A program made the position numbers and the translations under genes. Under the pieces are notes generated by a model, which searched no databases, was not told the DNA's origin, and saw only the letters and a program-made list of their open reading frames with translations. Shown one piece after another: positions 10,201-17,550 of a DNA stretch of 44,275 nucleotides (positions are counted from its first letter, which is position 1; each line of letters begins with the position of its first letter). This stretch comes from Gracilimonas sp. (GTDB lineage Bacteria > Bacteroidota > Rhodothermia > Balneolales > Balneolaceae): NCBI RefSeq assembly GCF_040218225.1, contig NZ_JAVJQO010000009.1, forward strand, positions 1-44,275, in the 5' to 3' direction.

Positions 10201-11548
10201 TGTGAACGATGAAGGTAAAGTTCTTATCAACTACAATGTGCCTTACGGTTCAGAGATGTTGGTTGAGGAAGGCGATGTGGTACCTAAAGGAGCTGTGCTC
10301 TGTAAGTGGGATCCATATAACGCCCTTATCTTCTCAGAAATTGACGGTACCGTTGAATACAAAGATATCATTGACGGAGTAACTTCGTCTGAGGATACCG
10401 ATGCTCAAACCGGTCACCGTGAAAAAGTTATCACCGACTCCAAAGATCGCTCGCTGGTACCAACCCTCGTGATCAAAGGAACCAAAGACCGAATCCGCGA
10501 AAATACACTGCCTGTTGATACTCACATCGTTATTGAAGACGGTGCCAAGGTTGAAGCTGGTCAGGTTATTGCTAAGATTCCGCGTGCTACATCCAAGTCT
10601 AAGGATATCACCGCCGGTCTGCCGCGTGTAACTGAACTATTTGAAGCACGTTCTCCAAGTGAACCTGCCGTTGTTTCTGAAATTGACGGTATTGTTGAAA
10701 TGGGTGGGCGTAAGCGTGGTTCACAAGAGGTATTTGTGAAATCCAAAGACGGAACGGATGAGAAGAAATATCTGATCTCGCTGAGCAAACATATTTTGGT
10801 TCAATCCAATGATTTTGTGAAAGCTGGTCAGCCTCTCTCAGACGGTACTATTCCGGCTCAGGATATTCTGAATATTCTCGGACCTTATGCTGTACAGTCG
10901 TATCTCGTGAATGAAATTCAGGAGGTTTACCGACTACAGGGTGTGAAAATCAATGACAAGCACATTGAGGTTATTGTACGCACCATGATGCAGAAGGTAG
11001 AAATCACCGATCCGGGCGATACCATGTTCCTTGAAGGAGACAAAGTGGATCGCTTTGAAGTGAATATCAAGAACGACGAACTGATTGGTAAGTTTGTAGT
11101 TACCAACCCAGGTGGATCTGACCTTAAGAAAGGGGCTATCCTTGACCGTCGTGAAGTTAGAGATATAAACAACGAGCTGATTAAAGAAGGTGCAGAAGAA
11201 CTCGAAACCCGTGAAGCAGAGCCGGCTATTTCTAAGCCAATTCTGTTGGGTATTACTCGAGCTGCTCTTTCAACCGACAGTTGGTTGTCAGCTGCTTCCT
11301 TCCAGGAAACAACCAAGGTACTTACTCAGGCTTCTATTGAGGCCAAGAAAGACTTCCTCCGCGGACTTAAAGAGAATGTGGTGGTTGGACATAAAGTGCC
11401 TGCCGGTACCGGTCTTCGCGACTACAACGACATTGTTGTTGGGTCTAAGAAAGACATGGAAGAAGGAGACGAGGAAATCGCCAAGGTATTTGAAGAACTT
11501 GGTGGAAGTGAAAATGGTGAAAGCGAAACCGCCGAAGCCGAAGACTAA
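7232..11548 (+). CDS. rpoC: DNA-directed RNA polymerase subunit beta prime
   Basis: The beta prime subunit supplies the catalytic magnesium site. In this 1438-residue protein NADFDGD sits at 471-477, with D473, D475 and D477 as the metal ligands. The N-terminal zinc ribbon has C66, C68, C81 and C84, and a second zinc site contains [13 protein letters not shown]. An acidic run of six aspartates at 179-184 and a very acidic C-terminal tail are noticeable. A TTG start at 7232 follows GGAGG at 7220-7224. It is the last gene of the cluster and is followed by a strong terminator. Confidence 0.98.
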   Translation: MPVTKTLTVTKDFDSIGVSLASAETILSRSHGEVLTPETINYRTFKPEMDGLFCEKIFGPVKDYECHCGKYKRIRYKGIICDRCGVEVTRKAVRRERMGHITLTVPVVHIWYFKSLPNKIAYLLGMSSKNLDKIVYYETFVVINPGVARDLGYAQGDMISEEEKWDILEQLPEDNQELDDDDDDKFIVKEGADALEALLGDLDLDDLAYNLRYEVKHETSQMRKKKKLKRLQVIESFRAANQHTENRPEWMVQSVIPVIPPELRPLVPLEGGRFATSDLNDLYRRVIIRNNRLKRLIDIKAPDVILRNEKRMLQEAVDSLYDNSRKSNAVRNNNRPLKSLSDMLKGKSGRFRQNLLGKRVDYSGRSVIVVGPELKMHECGLPKEMAVELYKPFIIRRLIERGYVKTVKSAKKVVDRRDAVVWEVLENVIDGHPVLLNRAPTLHRLGIQAFQPVLIEEKAIRLHPLACTAFNADFDGDQMAVHLPLSHDAVLEASVLMLGSHNILSPANGGPIAVPSQDMILGLYYLTKPNDGQKGEGKTFSSPAEVLVAFDQGKIATHAKINVRIPAVNEEGETVHEVIKTSTGRVLFNQITPKEIPFINKTLGKKELRNLIGDIHAKVGTAKTSRFLDDMKKVGYEEATIGGLSFSLDDIIIPDAKGELITKAKDEVTDIQGRYEMGFITDNERYNQVIDKWTSTTNRVSETLFSALASDRDGFNPVYMMADSGARGSKEQIRQLGGMRGLMAKPQKSSMQQGNEVIENPILSSFKEGLTVLEYFISTHGARKGLADTALKTADAGYLTRRLVDVSQDVIINEKDCGTLRGIKMAALKDNEDIIESLEDRIIGRVSLHDIYDPISDELICEANQMIDEVVAQKIAETSIEEVEIRSVLTCETGRGVCAKCYGRDLARGTVVEKGEAVGVIAAQSIGEPGTQLTLRTFHVGGTASRLEAESQHKTKFEGKVEFENVRVVVYDDGEEEHNVVLSRAGEIKIVNDEGKVLINYNVPYGSEMLVEEGDVVPKGAVLCKWDPYNALIFSEIDGTVEYKDIIDGVTSSEDTDAQTGHREKVITDSKDRSLVPTLVIKGTKDRIRENTLPVDTHIVIEDGAKVEAGQVIAKIPRATSKSKDITAGLPRVTELFEARSPSEPAVVSEIDGIVEMGGRKRGSQEVFVKSKDGTDEKKYLISLSKHILVQSNDFVKAGQPLSDGTIPAQDILNILGPYAVQSYLVNEIQEVYRLQGVKINDKHIEVIVRTMMQKVEITDPGDTMFLEGDKVDRFEVNIKNDELIGKFVVTNPGGSDLKKGAILDRREVRDINNELIKEGAEELETREAEPAISKPILLGITRAALSTDSWLSAASFQETTKVLTQASIEAKKDFLRGLKENVVVGHKVPAGTGLRDYNDIVVGSKKDMEEGDEEIAKVFEELGGSENGESETAEAED

Positions 11549-11593
11549 TCACTTCAGCAACTCTTCGTTAGCCGAAGTAGCATAGATAAAATT

Positions 11594-11629
11594 AAAAGCC
11601 CTGTTCATTAAGTTGAGCAGGGCTTTTTT
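11594..11629 (+). terminator. Rho-independent terminator of the rpoBC operon
   Basis: An 11-bp stem (11597-11607 with 11614-11624, core GCCCTG/CAGGGC, one G/U pair) has a 6-base loop and runs into T6 at 11624-11629. Four A residues upstream extend the pairing. It closes the transcript started upstream of secE. Confidence 0.9.
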
Positions 11630-11655
11630 GTTTTATCTAATCAACGTATATCGTT

Positions 11656-11681
11656 GTCATGCTGAATTTAGTTCAGTATCA
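11656..11681 (+). repeat. Solitary half-unit of the GTCA-hairpin repeat family
   Basis: GTCA is followed by a 7-bp hairpin, TGCTGAA-N5-TTCAGTA, the same layout as the left end of the 108-bp repeats at 13277 and 13753. One G-C pair is replaced by a G/T wobble and the loop differs. No right end is visible, so this is a remnant or a single unit. The rest of the 287-base gap before the next gene shows nothing I recognise. Confidence 0.7.
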
Positions 11682-11835
11682 TGATGTTTGATCATCTTGA
11701 TTAACTAGTCTACGATTAGCTAGAAACCTTCCACTAAAGTATCGAGTCTTCAGTTTGTTGCCCTGCATTCATTTGCTTCTAAGAAATTAATTTTGCTATT
11801 TCTAAGTAAATAATAATGATTTAACATCATAGAAA

Positions 11836-12393
11836 ATGACCAATGACAGATTAGAGAACTCGGAAGAAGTAAACGATAAAAACACAATAAATAGTAGTTC
11901 CAGTGTTAATGAGCCCCATTTCTTTAGTACCTCAAATTTTAAGTTGGTACTAATGTCAATTTGTACTTTCGGGATTTATGAACTTTTTTGGTTTTATAAA
12001 AATTGGGATTTGATAAAAAACAGGTGGGCTCAAAAGATAATGCCTTTTTGGCGGGCTTTTTTTGCACCGATTTGGGCTTACAGTTGTTTTAAAGAGATTA
12101 AGAATGCTGCACTTCAAAACAATTTATCACAGACATTGCCAATCGTTTTTTTAGCGGTAGGATATTTTATAATTCAGGCACTATGGAGATTGCCAGATCC
12201 ATATTGGTTGCTTTCAACGTTTAGTTTTGTATTTATTATTCCAGCTAATAATGTTGCGCTAAGAGTTAATGAGAGTATCAACCCAAGTTTTGAAAATAAC
12301 TCTTATTTCTCAGGAACAAATATAATTGCCATTGTTATAGGTGGCTTATTATTTGTATTAGGGTTACTGGAAACGGTTATGCCAAGTGGATAA
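11836..12393 (+). CDS. Multi-pass membrane protein of unknown function
   Basis: The 185-residue product has a hydrophilic N-terminal tail (about 1-30), then conserved-looking FKLVLMSICTFGIYELFWFY (35-54) and MPFWRAFFAPIW (69-80), then about three more hydrophobic segments (103-117, 124-138, 162-179). The CTFGIYELFWFYKNW pattern recalls DUF4234-like and related inner-membrane proteins of unknown function, but I cannot assign a role. The gene is AT-rich compared with the ribosomal cluster and stands alone after the rpoC terminator. It may be co-transcribed with the small gene 29 bases downstream. Confidence 0.7.
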   Translation: MTNDRLENSEEVNDKNTINSSSSVNEPHFFSTSNFKLVLMSICTFGIYELFWFYKNWDLIKNRWAQKIMPFWRAFFAPIWAYSCFKEIKNAALQNNLSQTLPIVFLAVGYFIIQALWRLPDPYWLLSTFSFVFIIPANNVALRVNESINPSFENNSYFSGTNIIAIVIGGLLFVLGLLETVMPSG

Positions 12394-12422
12394 AGAATAA
12401 TCATACTTTGGAGTATTAAGGA

Positions 12423-12584
12423 ATGGACTTCATTCTTATCATTTTAATCGTAGGTTCAATTGGTGGTGTGATAAAATCTGTCCATGAAATCAAAAAAAAG
12501 AGGATGGAAAAGGAAGAGTTGAAAGAAAAATTGGGAGATGAATATGATGAGTATATTGAAATGCGAAAAAAGAAAACTTACTAG
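12423..12584 (+). CDS. Small single-pass membrane protein, 53 residues
   Basis: An ATG at 12423 opens a 53-codon frame. The product begins MDFILIILIVGSIGGVIKSV, a short hydrophobic helix, and continues with a highly charged Lys/Glu-rich tail of about 33 residues ending in RKKKTY. Sequence upstream includes GGAG at about 12411-12414. It lies between two larger genes on the same strand with short gaps, which supports its being real. Its function is unknown, and chance occurrence is possible because it is short. Confidence 0.55.
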   Translation: MDFILIILIVGSIGGVIKSVHEIKKKRMEKEELKEKLGDEYDEYIEMRKKKTY

Positions 12585-12613
12585 AGGCTTAATTTTATGA
12601 AGAATTTTTTGTT

Positions 12614-13213
12614 TTGATCTTCACTTTCTTCTCATCAAGTATTTTTGCTCAGTCAAATTCTTTTACCGGAAAAATTCTTTACGAATATAGCTTTCAGAAG
12701 CCCGATACAAAAGAAGATATTACTGATCGTTTAGCCCCTGAGTTAGGGTATGAGCAGCATTATTTTATCAATTCCAAGAATTACAAGGCCTATGATGAAA
12801 ACGGAAATTTTGTTCAGTCTTATAATAGTGAAACTAACAAGTATTATTTTCTGGATCCTTTAACAGATCAAATCATGGTTATTAATGGATCAATAAAAAC
12901 TTCCCAAAATGTTAAGGTTACTTATTTAGATGATATAGAAGTCATAATGGGAAAAAAGTGTAAGAAATTGATCGTTAAAACTGAAAGACAAGAAACGATA
13001 TACTACTACTCGGAGGAGATAAGGGTAAACCCAGAACCATTTTTAAATCACCATTTTGGAGATTGGAGTTATTACATGGAAGCAAGTAATGGTGCTCTGC
13101 CGCTTAAATATGTCGTTGAAAACGAACAGTATACCTGGATTTCGACAGCTAAAGAAATCGAAGAGATGAAACTAAGTTATAAGGATTTTGATCCGGATAT
13201 TATATTCGAGTAA
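12614..13213 (+). CDS. Secreted protein of unknown function, signal peptide apparently frameshifted
   Basis: The frame from TTG 12614 codes for 199 residues beginning MIFTFFSSSIFAQS, a signal peptide lacking its basic start. An ATG at 12597 is one base out of frame. Adding one T to the T6 run at 12605-12610 would give MKNFFVLIFTFFSSSIFAQ, an ideal signal peptide with cleavage after AQ. The gene therefore looks broken by a homopolymer change, phase-variable, or miscalled in sequencing. The mature part (FTGKILYEYSF near its start, YYYSEEIRVNP in the middle) vaguely resembles GLPGLI/DUF4412-like exported Bacteroidota proteins; this is a weak call. Confidence 0.65.
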   Translation: MIFTFFSSSIFAQSNSFTGKILYEYSFQKPDTKEDITDRLAPELGYEQHYFINSKNYKAYDENGNFVQSYNSETNKYYFLDPLTDQIMVINGSIKTSQNVKVTYLDDIEVIMGKKCKKLIVKTERQETIYYYSEEIRVNPEPFLNHHFGDWSYYMEASNGALPLKYVVENEQYTWISTAKEIEEMKLSYKDFDPDIIFE

Positions 13214-13225
13214 CTTTTTTTCCTC

Positions 13226-13248
13226 GTTCCGTAGCTCTGCTGCGGAAC
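13226..13248. repeat. Palindrome, 9-bp stem, unlike the GTCA repeats
   Basis: GTTCCGTAG (13226-13234) pairs with CTGCGGAAC (13240-13248) around a CTCTG loop, with one G/T wobble. A T tract precedes it rather than follows it on the plus strand, so it is not a normal terminator for the gene ending at 13213. It could be a second dispersed palindrome family, but only one copy was seen here. Confidence 0.5.
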
Positions 13249-13276
13249 ACCACACCGAGCCTCTGCCTCAAATCTT

Positions 13277-13384
13277 GTCATGCTGAACTTGATTCAGCAT
13301 CTGAAGAAGGCGAAACTTTAGCGAAGGAGCGTGTCAAAAACAGGCAATCACTCCCTTCAGACCCTGAATCAAGTTCAGGGTGAC
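13277..13384 (+). repeat. 108-bp REPIN-like repeat, copy R1
   Basis: The unit begins with GTCA and ends with TGAC. The left end has a hairpin TGCTGAA-N5-TTCAGCA. The right end, read on the other strand, has GTCA followed by CCCTGAA-N5-TTCAGGG. The two ends are thus inverted copies whose stems differ by paired, compensating changes, enclosing about 50 bases that include CTTTAGCGAAGGAGC. Copy R2 at 13753 has the same length and orientation and differs at only 5 positions. The GIY-YIG gene lies between R1 and R2. Confidence 0.9.
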
Positions 13385-13409
13385 AACCTATTTTAACATA
13401 CTTAAATGA

Positions 13410-13700
13410 TTAACCTCTCAATGTAGGATAAAGATCCGCCAAATCAGGGTTCAGTGTTTTAATCAATTCCCATTTCCAAGCTCTTTTCCAGTTCTTTAGT
13501 TGCTTTTCTCTTTCTATAGCATCAGAAATGGTACCGTGTTCTTCTGCATACAACAGAATTATACATTTGTATTTTGCAGTAAACTCCGAGCCTTCGCCTT
13601 GTTTATGCTCCCAGATTCTACGGTTTAAGTTATTGGTTACTCCAATGTATAAAGTAGTCCGGGCTATGTTGGATAGTATGTAGACATAGGCCTTGGTCAT
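13410..13700 (-). CDS. GIY-YIG endonuclease-like protein (UPF0213/COG2827 type), copy 1
   Basis: The 96-residue product is a single GIY-YIG domain. It has YVYIL at 5-9 (the GIY strand), LYIGVT at 17-22 (the YIG strand), R27/R28, EH at 31-32 and the AIEREKQLKNW helix at 61-71 carrying the conserved Glu (E63 or E65), then LIKTLNPDL. Family members are predicted Mg-dependent nucleases; the cellular role of this subfamily is not established. I chose the ATG at 13700 because the copy at 21169-21459 starts at the same point and shares the bases before it. An ATG at 13757 would extend it into repeat R2. The gene sits 25 bases from R1 and 52 bases from R2. Confidence 0.88.
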   Translation of the reverse strand: MTKAYVYILSNIARTTLYIGVTNNLNRRIWEHKQGEGSEFTAKYKCIILLYAEEHGTISDAIEREKQLKNWKRAWKWELIKTLNPDLADLYPTLRG

Positions 13701-13752
13701 ATAAGTATGAGCGTTTTGAGAGGTATTCCTTACAAAACCTTTTTTAGATGTC

Positions 13753-13860
13753 GTCATGCTGAACTTGATTCAGCATTTGAATAAGGCGAAACTTTAGCGA
13801 AGGAGCATGTCAAAAACAGGCAATCACTCCTTTCAGACCCTGAATCAAGTTCAGGGTAAC
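13753..13860 (+). repeat. 108-bp REPIN-like repeat, copy R2
   Basis: It is a direct repeat of R1 (103 of 108 positions identical by eye) with the same GTCA-hairpin ends and internal spacer. Similarity continues a few bases to the right of both copies (AACCT). It covers the 5' side of the minus-strand GIY-YIG gene. R1-gene-R2 therefore forms a cassette spanning 584 bases. Confidence 0.9.
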
Positions 13861-13952
13861 AACCTTTTTTGCAGTCGCTTTGCAATTTGGAACTCTCCGT
13901 AATTTTCATTTTAAGTTTATGCTAATAAATTTTTCAAAAATCGGAGGTACTT

Positions 13953-14645
13953 GTGTCTATTCTAGAGAGAACATGTAATCTATCAATATATTTATGCGTG
14001 GCTGTAGCTGCTTTATTAGCTTTCACTACAGCATGCAGCGATAATTCAACCGGAAGTAACGGATCGTCAAATAATCCGCAGTCATTTTCAGTAAAAGGAG
14101 AGCTGTCCGGCTATGATCATGGCGAACAAGAGCTGTATCAAGCCGAAGACTTTGTAGATTTGATTGACGGAACTATTAATGCAGATGGTACATTTACTGT
14201 TGAATTTTTAGGTGAGGAAGCAGTTCAGGAAGCGTTAAAACCACTAAGTGATGATAGCGAAGGGTTTGTATCGATGTACTGCCGGAATGCAGTCCGGGAA
14301 AATCTTGACGATGGTCACCAGTTTGTTGGACTGAGTGTATTCAATTTTACCTACGGTGAAGAAACCAATGTAGGTGGGATAGGACTTAGCAGTGGCGCTC
14401 CAAATAGAAATGTTTATCCACCAAGTAGTGATTTTAGAGGAGAATACCAGGTTCGCTGGATATATTCCACACACGAAGCCACGATATCTGAAGAATGTGA
14501 TTCAGGCAGCGGTGGAACTGAGGAAGTTGAAATCGAATTAATGGAAGGCTGGAATGAGGTTATTTTTAATGTAAGTGATGGCGAACGTTTAAGAATGTAT
14601 ACTGGCGAACGCCCTTCGGAAGTTGGCTGGACATTGGAAACATAA
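13953..14645 (+). CDS. Putative lipoprotein of unknown function
   Basis: The 230-residue product has a signal sequence with hydrophobic core (about 9-24) and a lipobox-like FTTAC with C28, followed by a Ser/Asn/Gly-rich linker, typical of Bacteroidota outer-membrane lipoproteins. The rest is acidic and beta-rich, without a domain I recognise. It contains two further cysteines in a region (MYCRNAV and EECDSG) that might form a disulfide. The start is GTG at 13953, 5 bases after GGAGG (13943-13947). It lies alone between repeat R2 and the DoxX gene on the other strand. Confidence 0.72.
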   Translation: MSILERTCNLSIYLCVAVAALLAFTTACSDNSTGSNGSSNNPQSFSVKGELSGYDHGEQELYQAEDFVDLIDGTINADGTFTVEFLGEEAVQEALKPLSDDSEGFVSMYCRNAVRENLDDGHQFVGLSVFNFTYGEETNVGGIGLSSGAPNRNVYPPSSDFRGEYQVRWIYSTHEATISEECDSGSGGTEEVEIELMEGWNEVIFNVSDGERLRMYTGERPSEVGWTLET

Positions 14646-14667
14646 TGGAATGTCGTTCCCTTTTTGG

Positions 14668-14694
14668 CCATGCTGAAATTTAATTCAGTATTTG
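14668..14694 (+). repeat. Solitary half-unit of the GTCA-hairpin repeat family
   Basis: GCCA replaces GTCA and is followed by TGCTGAA, a 6-base loop and TTCAGTA, matching the left-end hairpin of R1/R2 with one wobble pair. No second end follows. It lies between the stop of the lipoprotein gene and the terminator of doxX. Confidence 0.6.
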
Positions 14695-14711
14695 GAATGA
14701 TGAACCTTATC

Positions 14712-14747
14712 AAAAAAAACCCGCAAGGCTCTGAAGTCTTGCGGGTT
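14712..14747 (-). terminator. Rho-independent terminator of the DoxX gene
   Basis: AACCCGCAAG (14718-14727) pairs with CTTGCGGGTT (14738-14747), a perfect 10-bp stem. On the minus strand the stem is followed by eight T residues (A run 14712-14719), so it ends the transcript of the DoxX gene that stops at 14777. Confidence 0.9.
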
Positions 14748-14776
14748 ATCTAAAGGCTAAATTAATCAGGATTACT

Positions 14777-15196
14777 TTACAGAGGCGTTGCTTCAGAGCT
14801 TCCGGTATCTGAAGGTTTTCCCAACATATCATCGAGTGAATAGCTTCCGGTTCCCATTATAGATAAAGCTAAGCTGGTGAGTAGCAACATAATCTCAAGT
14901 CGCATGCCGCTGAAGCCTCCATCCCCACCCATCTTTACCGTAAAAATGGCTACCAGCATAGTAAATGCCAGAAGTATTCCCGGAATTTCAACTTTGTATC
15001 CAACCAACATCATAATCCCGCCTACAAATTCAACCAAGGCAACTACCCAGGCCATTACTCCAGCCATAGGAATACCGATATTACCGAAAAATCCCTGAAC
15101 ACCTTCAATTCCGGTTAGTTTGCCCCATCCTGCAATGATAAAAATAACACCAACACCTATTCGTAGCAGTAGAATTGCTAAGTTTTTATTTTTCAT
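14777..15196 (-). CDS. DoxX family membrane protein
   Basis: This 139-residue protein has about four transmembrane helices (roughly 6-25, 44-66, 71-89, 97-115) and the family-typical start ILLLRIGVGVIFIIAGWGKL with the conserved GWGKL motif. It also has FVGGIMMLVG in the second helix. DoxX proteins are inner-membrane proteins of uncertain function, some linked to quinone or thiosulfate metabolism or to redox stress. No partner subunit is nearby, so a thiosulfate:quinone role is not supported. It is a single-gene unit with its own terminator. Confidence 0.88.
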   Translation of the reverse strand: MKNKNLAILLLRIGVGVIFIIAGWGKLTGIEGVQGFFGNIGIPMAGVMAWVVALVEFVGGIMMLVGYKVEIPGILLAFTMLVAIFTVKMGGDGGFSGMRLEIMLLLTSLALSIMGTGSYSLDDMLGKPSDTGSSEATPL

Positions 15197-15281
15197 AAAA
15201 TCTCCAATTTGGGTTTAAGGGTATAACCAATCTATTTTAAATGGACTAAACTTCAAAAGAAAAAGTTTAATGTCTAACTAA

Positions 15282-15800
15282 ATGACTCAATCCGAAGCGA
15301 TAAGACTTATCGAAGAAGCAGGTTTTAAAGGTAATCAGGCAGAGAAATGGGTAGATCTGGGTTGTGGGAGCGGCTTGTTTAGCTATGCACTGGCTCAGAT
15401 ATTATCAAAAGATAGTCATATTCTGATGGTGGATAAGGTCAATCAGGCTCCGATAAAGTCATCGGTTCATGGTATTCATTTAGAGTTCTTGCAGATGGAT
15501 TTCAGTAAACAACAACTTCCGAAAGATGAATATGATGGTATTTTGATGGCTAACTCTCTTCATTATGTGAAAAACAAAAAGACATTCATTCAAAAGTTAA
15601 CACATCATCTCTCAGAAAATGGAAGACTGGTTATTGTCGAGTATGGCACAAATAATGCAAATCCCTGGATTCCATACCCGATCACATTAAGGCAGCTGGA
15701 AGAATTATTTAAGGAGGAAGGATTTAAATCAGTAAGAAAAATCGGTGAACGCCCATCCAGATACGGACATAAGAATATGTATGCAGCGGAAGTAAGATAG
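15282..15800 (+). CDS. Class I SAM-dependent methyltransferase
   Basis: The 172-residue product has the Rossmann-fold SAM signature VDLGCGSGL at 24-32 (motif I), MVDKV around 49-53 with the acidic ribose-binding residue D51, LQMDF at 70-74 and the motif IV-like NSLHYVK at 91-97. It resembles small methyltransferases of the Methyltransf_11/25 type; the substrate cannot be read from sequence. It is transcribed divergently from DoxX with an 85-base gap and converges on the M28 peptidase. Confidence 0.85.
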   Translation: MTQSEAIRLIEEAGFKGNQAEKWVDLGCGSGLFSYALAQILSKDSHILMVDKVNQAPIKSSVHGIHLEFLQMDFSKQQLPKDEYDGILMANSLHYVKNKKTFIQKLTHHLSENGRLVIVEYGTNNANPWIPYPITLRQLEELFKEEGFKSVRKIGERPSRYGHKNMYAAEVR

Positions 15801-15832
15801 ACCAGTGACCAAATTAAGATTCAGTCACTGGT
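15801..15832. terminator. Hairpin between convergent genes (probable bidirectional terminator)
   Basis: ACCAGTGAC (15801-15809) pairs perfectly with GTCACTGGT (15824-15832) across a 14-base loop. It begins one base after the methyltransferase stop and lies 19 bases from the stop of the convergent peptidase gene. There is no T tract, so its strength is uncertain. Confidence 0.55.
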
Positions 15833-15851
15833 TGGCAGGTCAATTCAATAT

Positions 15852-17402
15852 TTAGTTGCCACCATCACGGTTAGCGGTACGGGGACTAGGCCATTCCATT
15901 TGTTCGCCTGTCCACCGGCTAACGGGAAGAACCGCTTTATCACGAGGGAAAGTTTCGGGATCTTCGCTGGCCATATAGGTTAAAATCGCAGTTAAGATGG
16001 CATTACTTCGAACATCATCGAAAACGATTTTATCATAGGTATCACGATTAGTGTGCCAGGTATAATTCCAGTAACTCCAGCTTAATGAACTCAGAGAAAA
16101 CCCGGGAGCTCCGGCTGATACAAAGGATGCATAATCGGAGCCACCACCACCAGGGGTTCCCGGAAAGGTAGTTTCAATATGCTGGGTAATATCACGCGGT
16201 ACGGCTTCCAGCCACCTTCCCAAAAACTCGTAAGCATGAAGAAATCCCTGTCCTGAGATCCGAACTACACGTCCGGTCCCATTATCCTGATTAAATAATG
16301 CCTGCATGTTGTCAACGATTTCAGGATTATCTTCCACAAAAGCTGCTGATCCGTTCAGTCCCTGTTCTTCGCTCCCCCAAAGTCCCACAATAATGGTTCT
16401 TTTTGGGTTTGGATACACTTCTTTCAGGATTCGTGCGGCTTCCATCATGGTAATTGAACCTGTGGCATTGTCAGTGGCTCCGGTTCCGCCATCCCAGGAG
16501 TCGTAATGAGCAGAAAGGATGATATATTCATCGGCTTTTTCTGAACCGGGAATCGTAGCAATGGTATTGAAAGTCGGAACTTTCCCCAATTTCTTGGATT
16601 GTGCATTAACTTTGATTTTGGGTTCATCGCCATATTCAACCATGCGATACAGCATACCATAATCTTCAAGAGCAAGGTCTATAACGGGTACTTTTTTGGT
16701 TCCTGCACTAAAGATTTTGTTTACGCCAAACCCACTTGACCAGCGTGACTGAATGATTCCAGCAGCTCCGGCTTCTTCCAGAACCGGCAGTATTTCACGT
16801 GAGTTGTAGCCAATTTTATCGAATCGGGCTCGCCAGGCATCTTCCATAGCATCGCGCCCCTCTTTCATTTTTTCAAAAGATTCTTCGGTAGCGAATTCTT
16901 CCCAGTTATAATCAGGTCGTCCAGTGGGTTGCATCATTGAGACAAGGATGAATTTTCCTTTGATGGTTTTCAGCCATTCTTCAAAAGCCGCTTTATTTTC
17001 TACGTCGGGGATAATATCCAAACCTCCTTCTACGCCACCTTTTTTAGTAGCAGGACTCCAGGCAAGCTGCATCCCTTCCAGTGATACTACACGCGGTGAA
17101 ATCAAGTCAATATGGGTGATGCCACGTTCCCACCCCTGCCATTGGCCAAACTGCTGATTCTCTGCTGAGATACCCCATTCTTCAAACTGTTCCACCGCCC
17201 ATTCATGAGCATGTTGCATCTGTGGTGTACCCACAAGCCGTGGTCCGATTACATCGGTAAGCTGATGTGCCAGATATTCCAGCTGCGAATTTTCAGTCGC
17301 TTCTTGTACGATAGCATCCACCATTTCGTCGGTTGTCTGAGCATTGACCAGGCCGAATGGCAGCAACATCGAAATGCATAGTAATAATGTGATTCTTTTC
17401 AT
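15852..17402 (-). CDS. Secreted M28 family metallopeptidase
   Basis: The 516-residue protein starts with a Sec signal peptide (MKRITLLLCISMLLPFGLVN then AQ). A PA-like insert region spans about 125-275, and the zinc peptidase domain follows. Metal ligands can be followed: H299 in SAHYDSWDGG, D311 in ATDNATG, E345/E346 in WGSEEQG, D373 in NQDNGTG and H450 in WHTNRDT. M28 enzymes of this layout are di-zinc aminopeptidases or carboxypeptidases that trim peptides outside the cytoplasm. All catalytic residues are present. The gene is preceded by a terminator, so it has its own promoter. Confidence 0.92.
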   Translation of the reverse strand: MKRITLLLCISMLLPFGLVNAQTTDEMVDAIVQEATENSQLEYLAHQLTDVIGPRLVGTPQMQHAHEWAVEQFEEWGISAENQQFGQWQGWERGITHIDLISPRVVSLEGMQLAWSPATKKGGVEGGLDIIPDVENKAAFEEWLKTIKGKFILVSMMQPTGRPDYNWEEFATEESFEKMKEGRDAMEDAWRARFDKIGYNSREILPVLEEAGAAGIIQSRWSSGFGVNKIFSAGTKKVPVIDLALEDYGMLYRMVEYGDEPKIKVNAQSKKLGKVPTFNTIATIPGSEKADEYIILSAHYDSWDGGTGATDNATGSITMMEAARILKEVYPNPKRTIIVGLWGSEEQGLNGSAAFVEDNPEIVDNMQALFNQDNGTGRVVRISGQGFLHAYEFLGRWLEAVPRDITQHIETTFPGTPGGGGSDYASFVSAGAPGFSLSSLSWSYWNYTWHTNRDTYDKIVFDDVRSNAILTAILTYMASEDPETFPRDKAVLPVSRWTGEQMEWPSPRTANRDGGN

Positions 17403-17493
17403 GAATCCGATCTCCGATTCTGTCAGTTAAGATTAACCGGAGAATATATTCTATTAATCTATAAAAGGGGGAGACTGAAATTTCTTTTTACGA

Positions 17494-17523
17494 ATAAAAA
17501 AACCGCCTCAAAAGAGACGGTTT
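17494..17523 (-). terminator. Rho-independent terminator of the rhodanese gene
   Basis: A 10-bp stem (17500-17509 with 17514-17523, one mismatch-free G/T pair) with a TTTT loop on the minus strand is followed by a T-rich run there (A run 17496-17502). It separates the rhodanese gene from the downstream M28 peptidase. Confidence 0.88.
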
Positions 17524-17550
17524 CCTGCGCTATCATGTGGATGTTAAATT

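Noticed and set aside
13701-13757. N-terminal extension of GIY-YIG copy 1 to ATG 13757
   Set aside because: The extension is absent from copy 2, which starts at the equivalent of 13700, and it reads into repeat R2.
13277-13860. R1 and R2 as a CRISPR array or as insertion sequence ends
   Set aside because: There are only two full copies, 108 bp long with hairpin ends and a gene between them; there is no array of short spacers, and no transposase or clear target duplication was found.
14777-15196. DoxX as a thiosulfate:quinone oxidoreductase subunit working with the sulfur operon
   Set aside because: No DoxA/DoxD partner is nearby and the sulfur genes are 17 kb away; DoxX-family proteins are too diverse for this claim.
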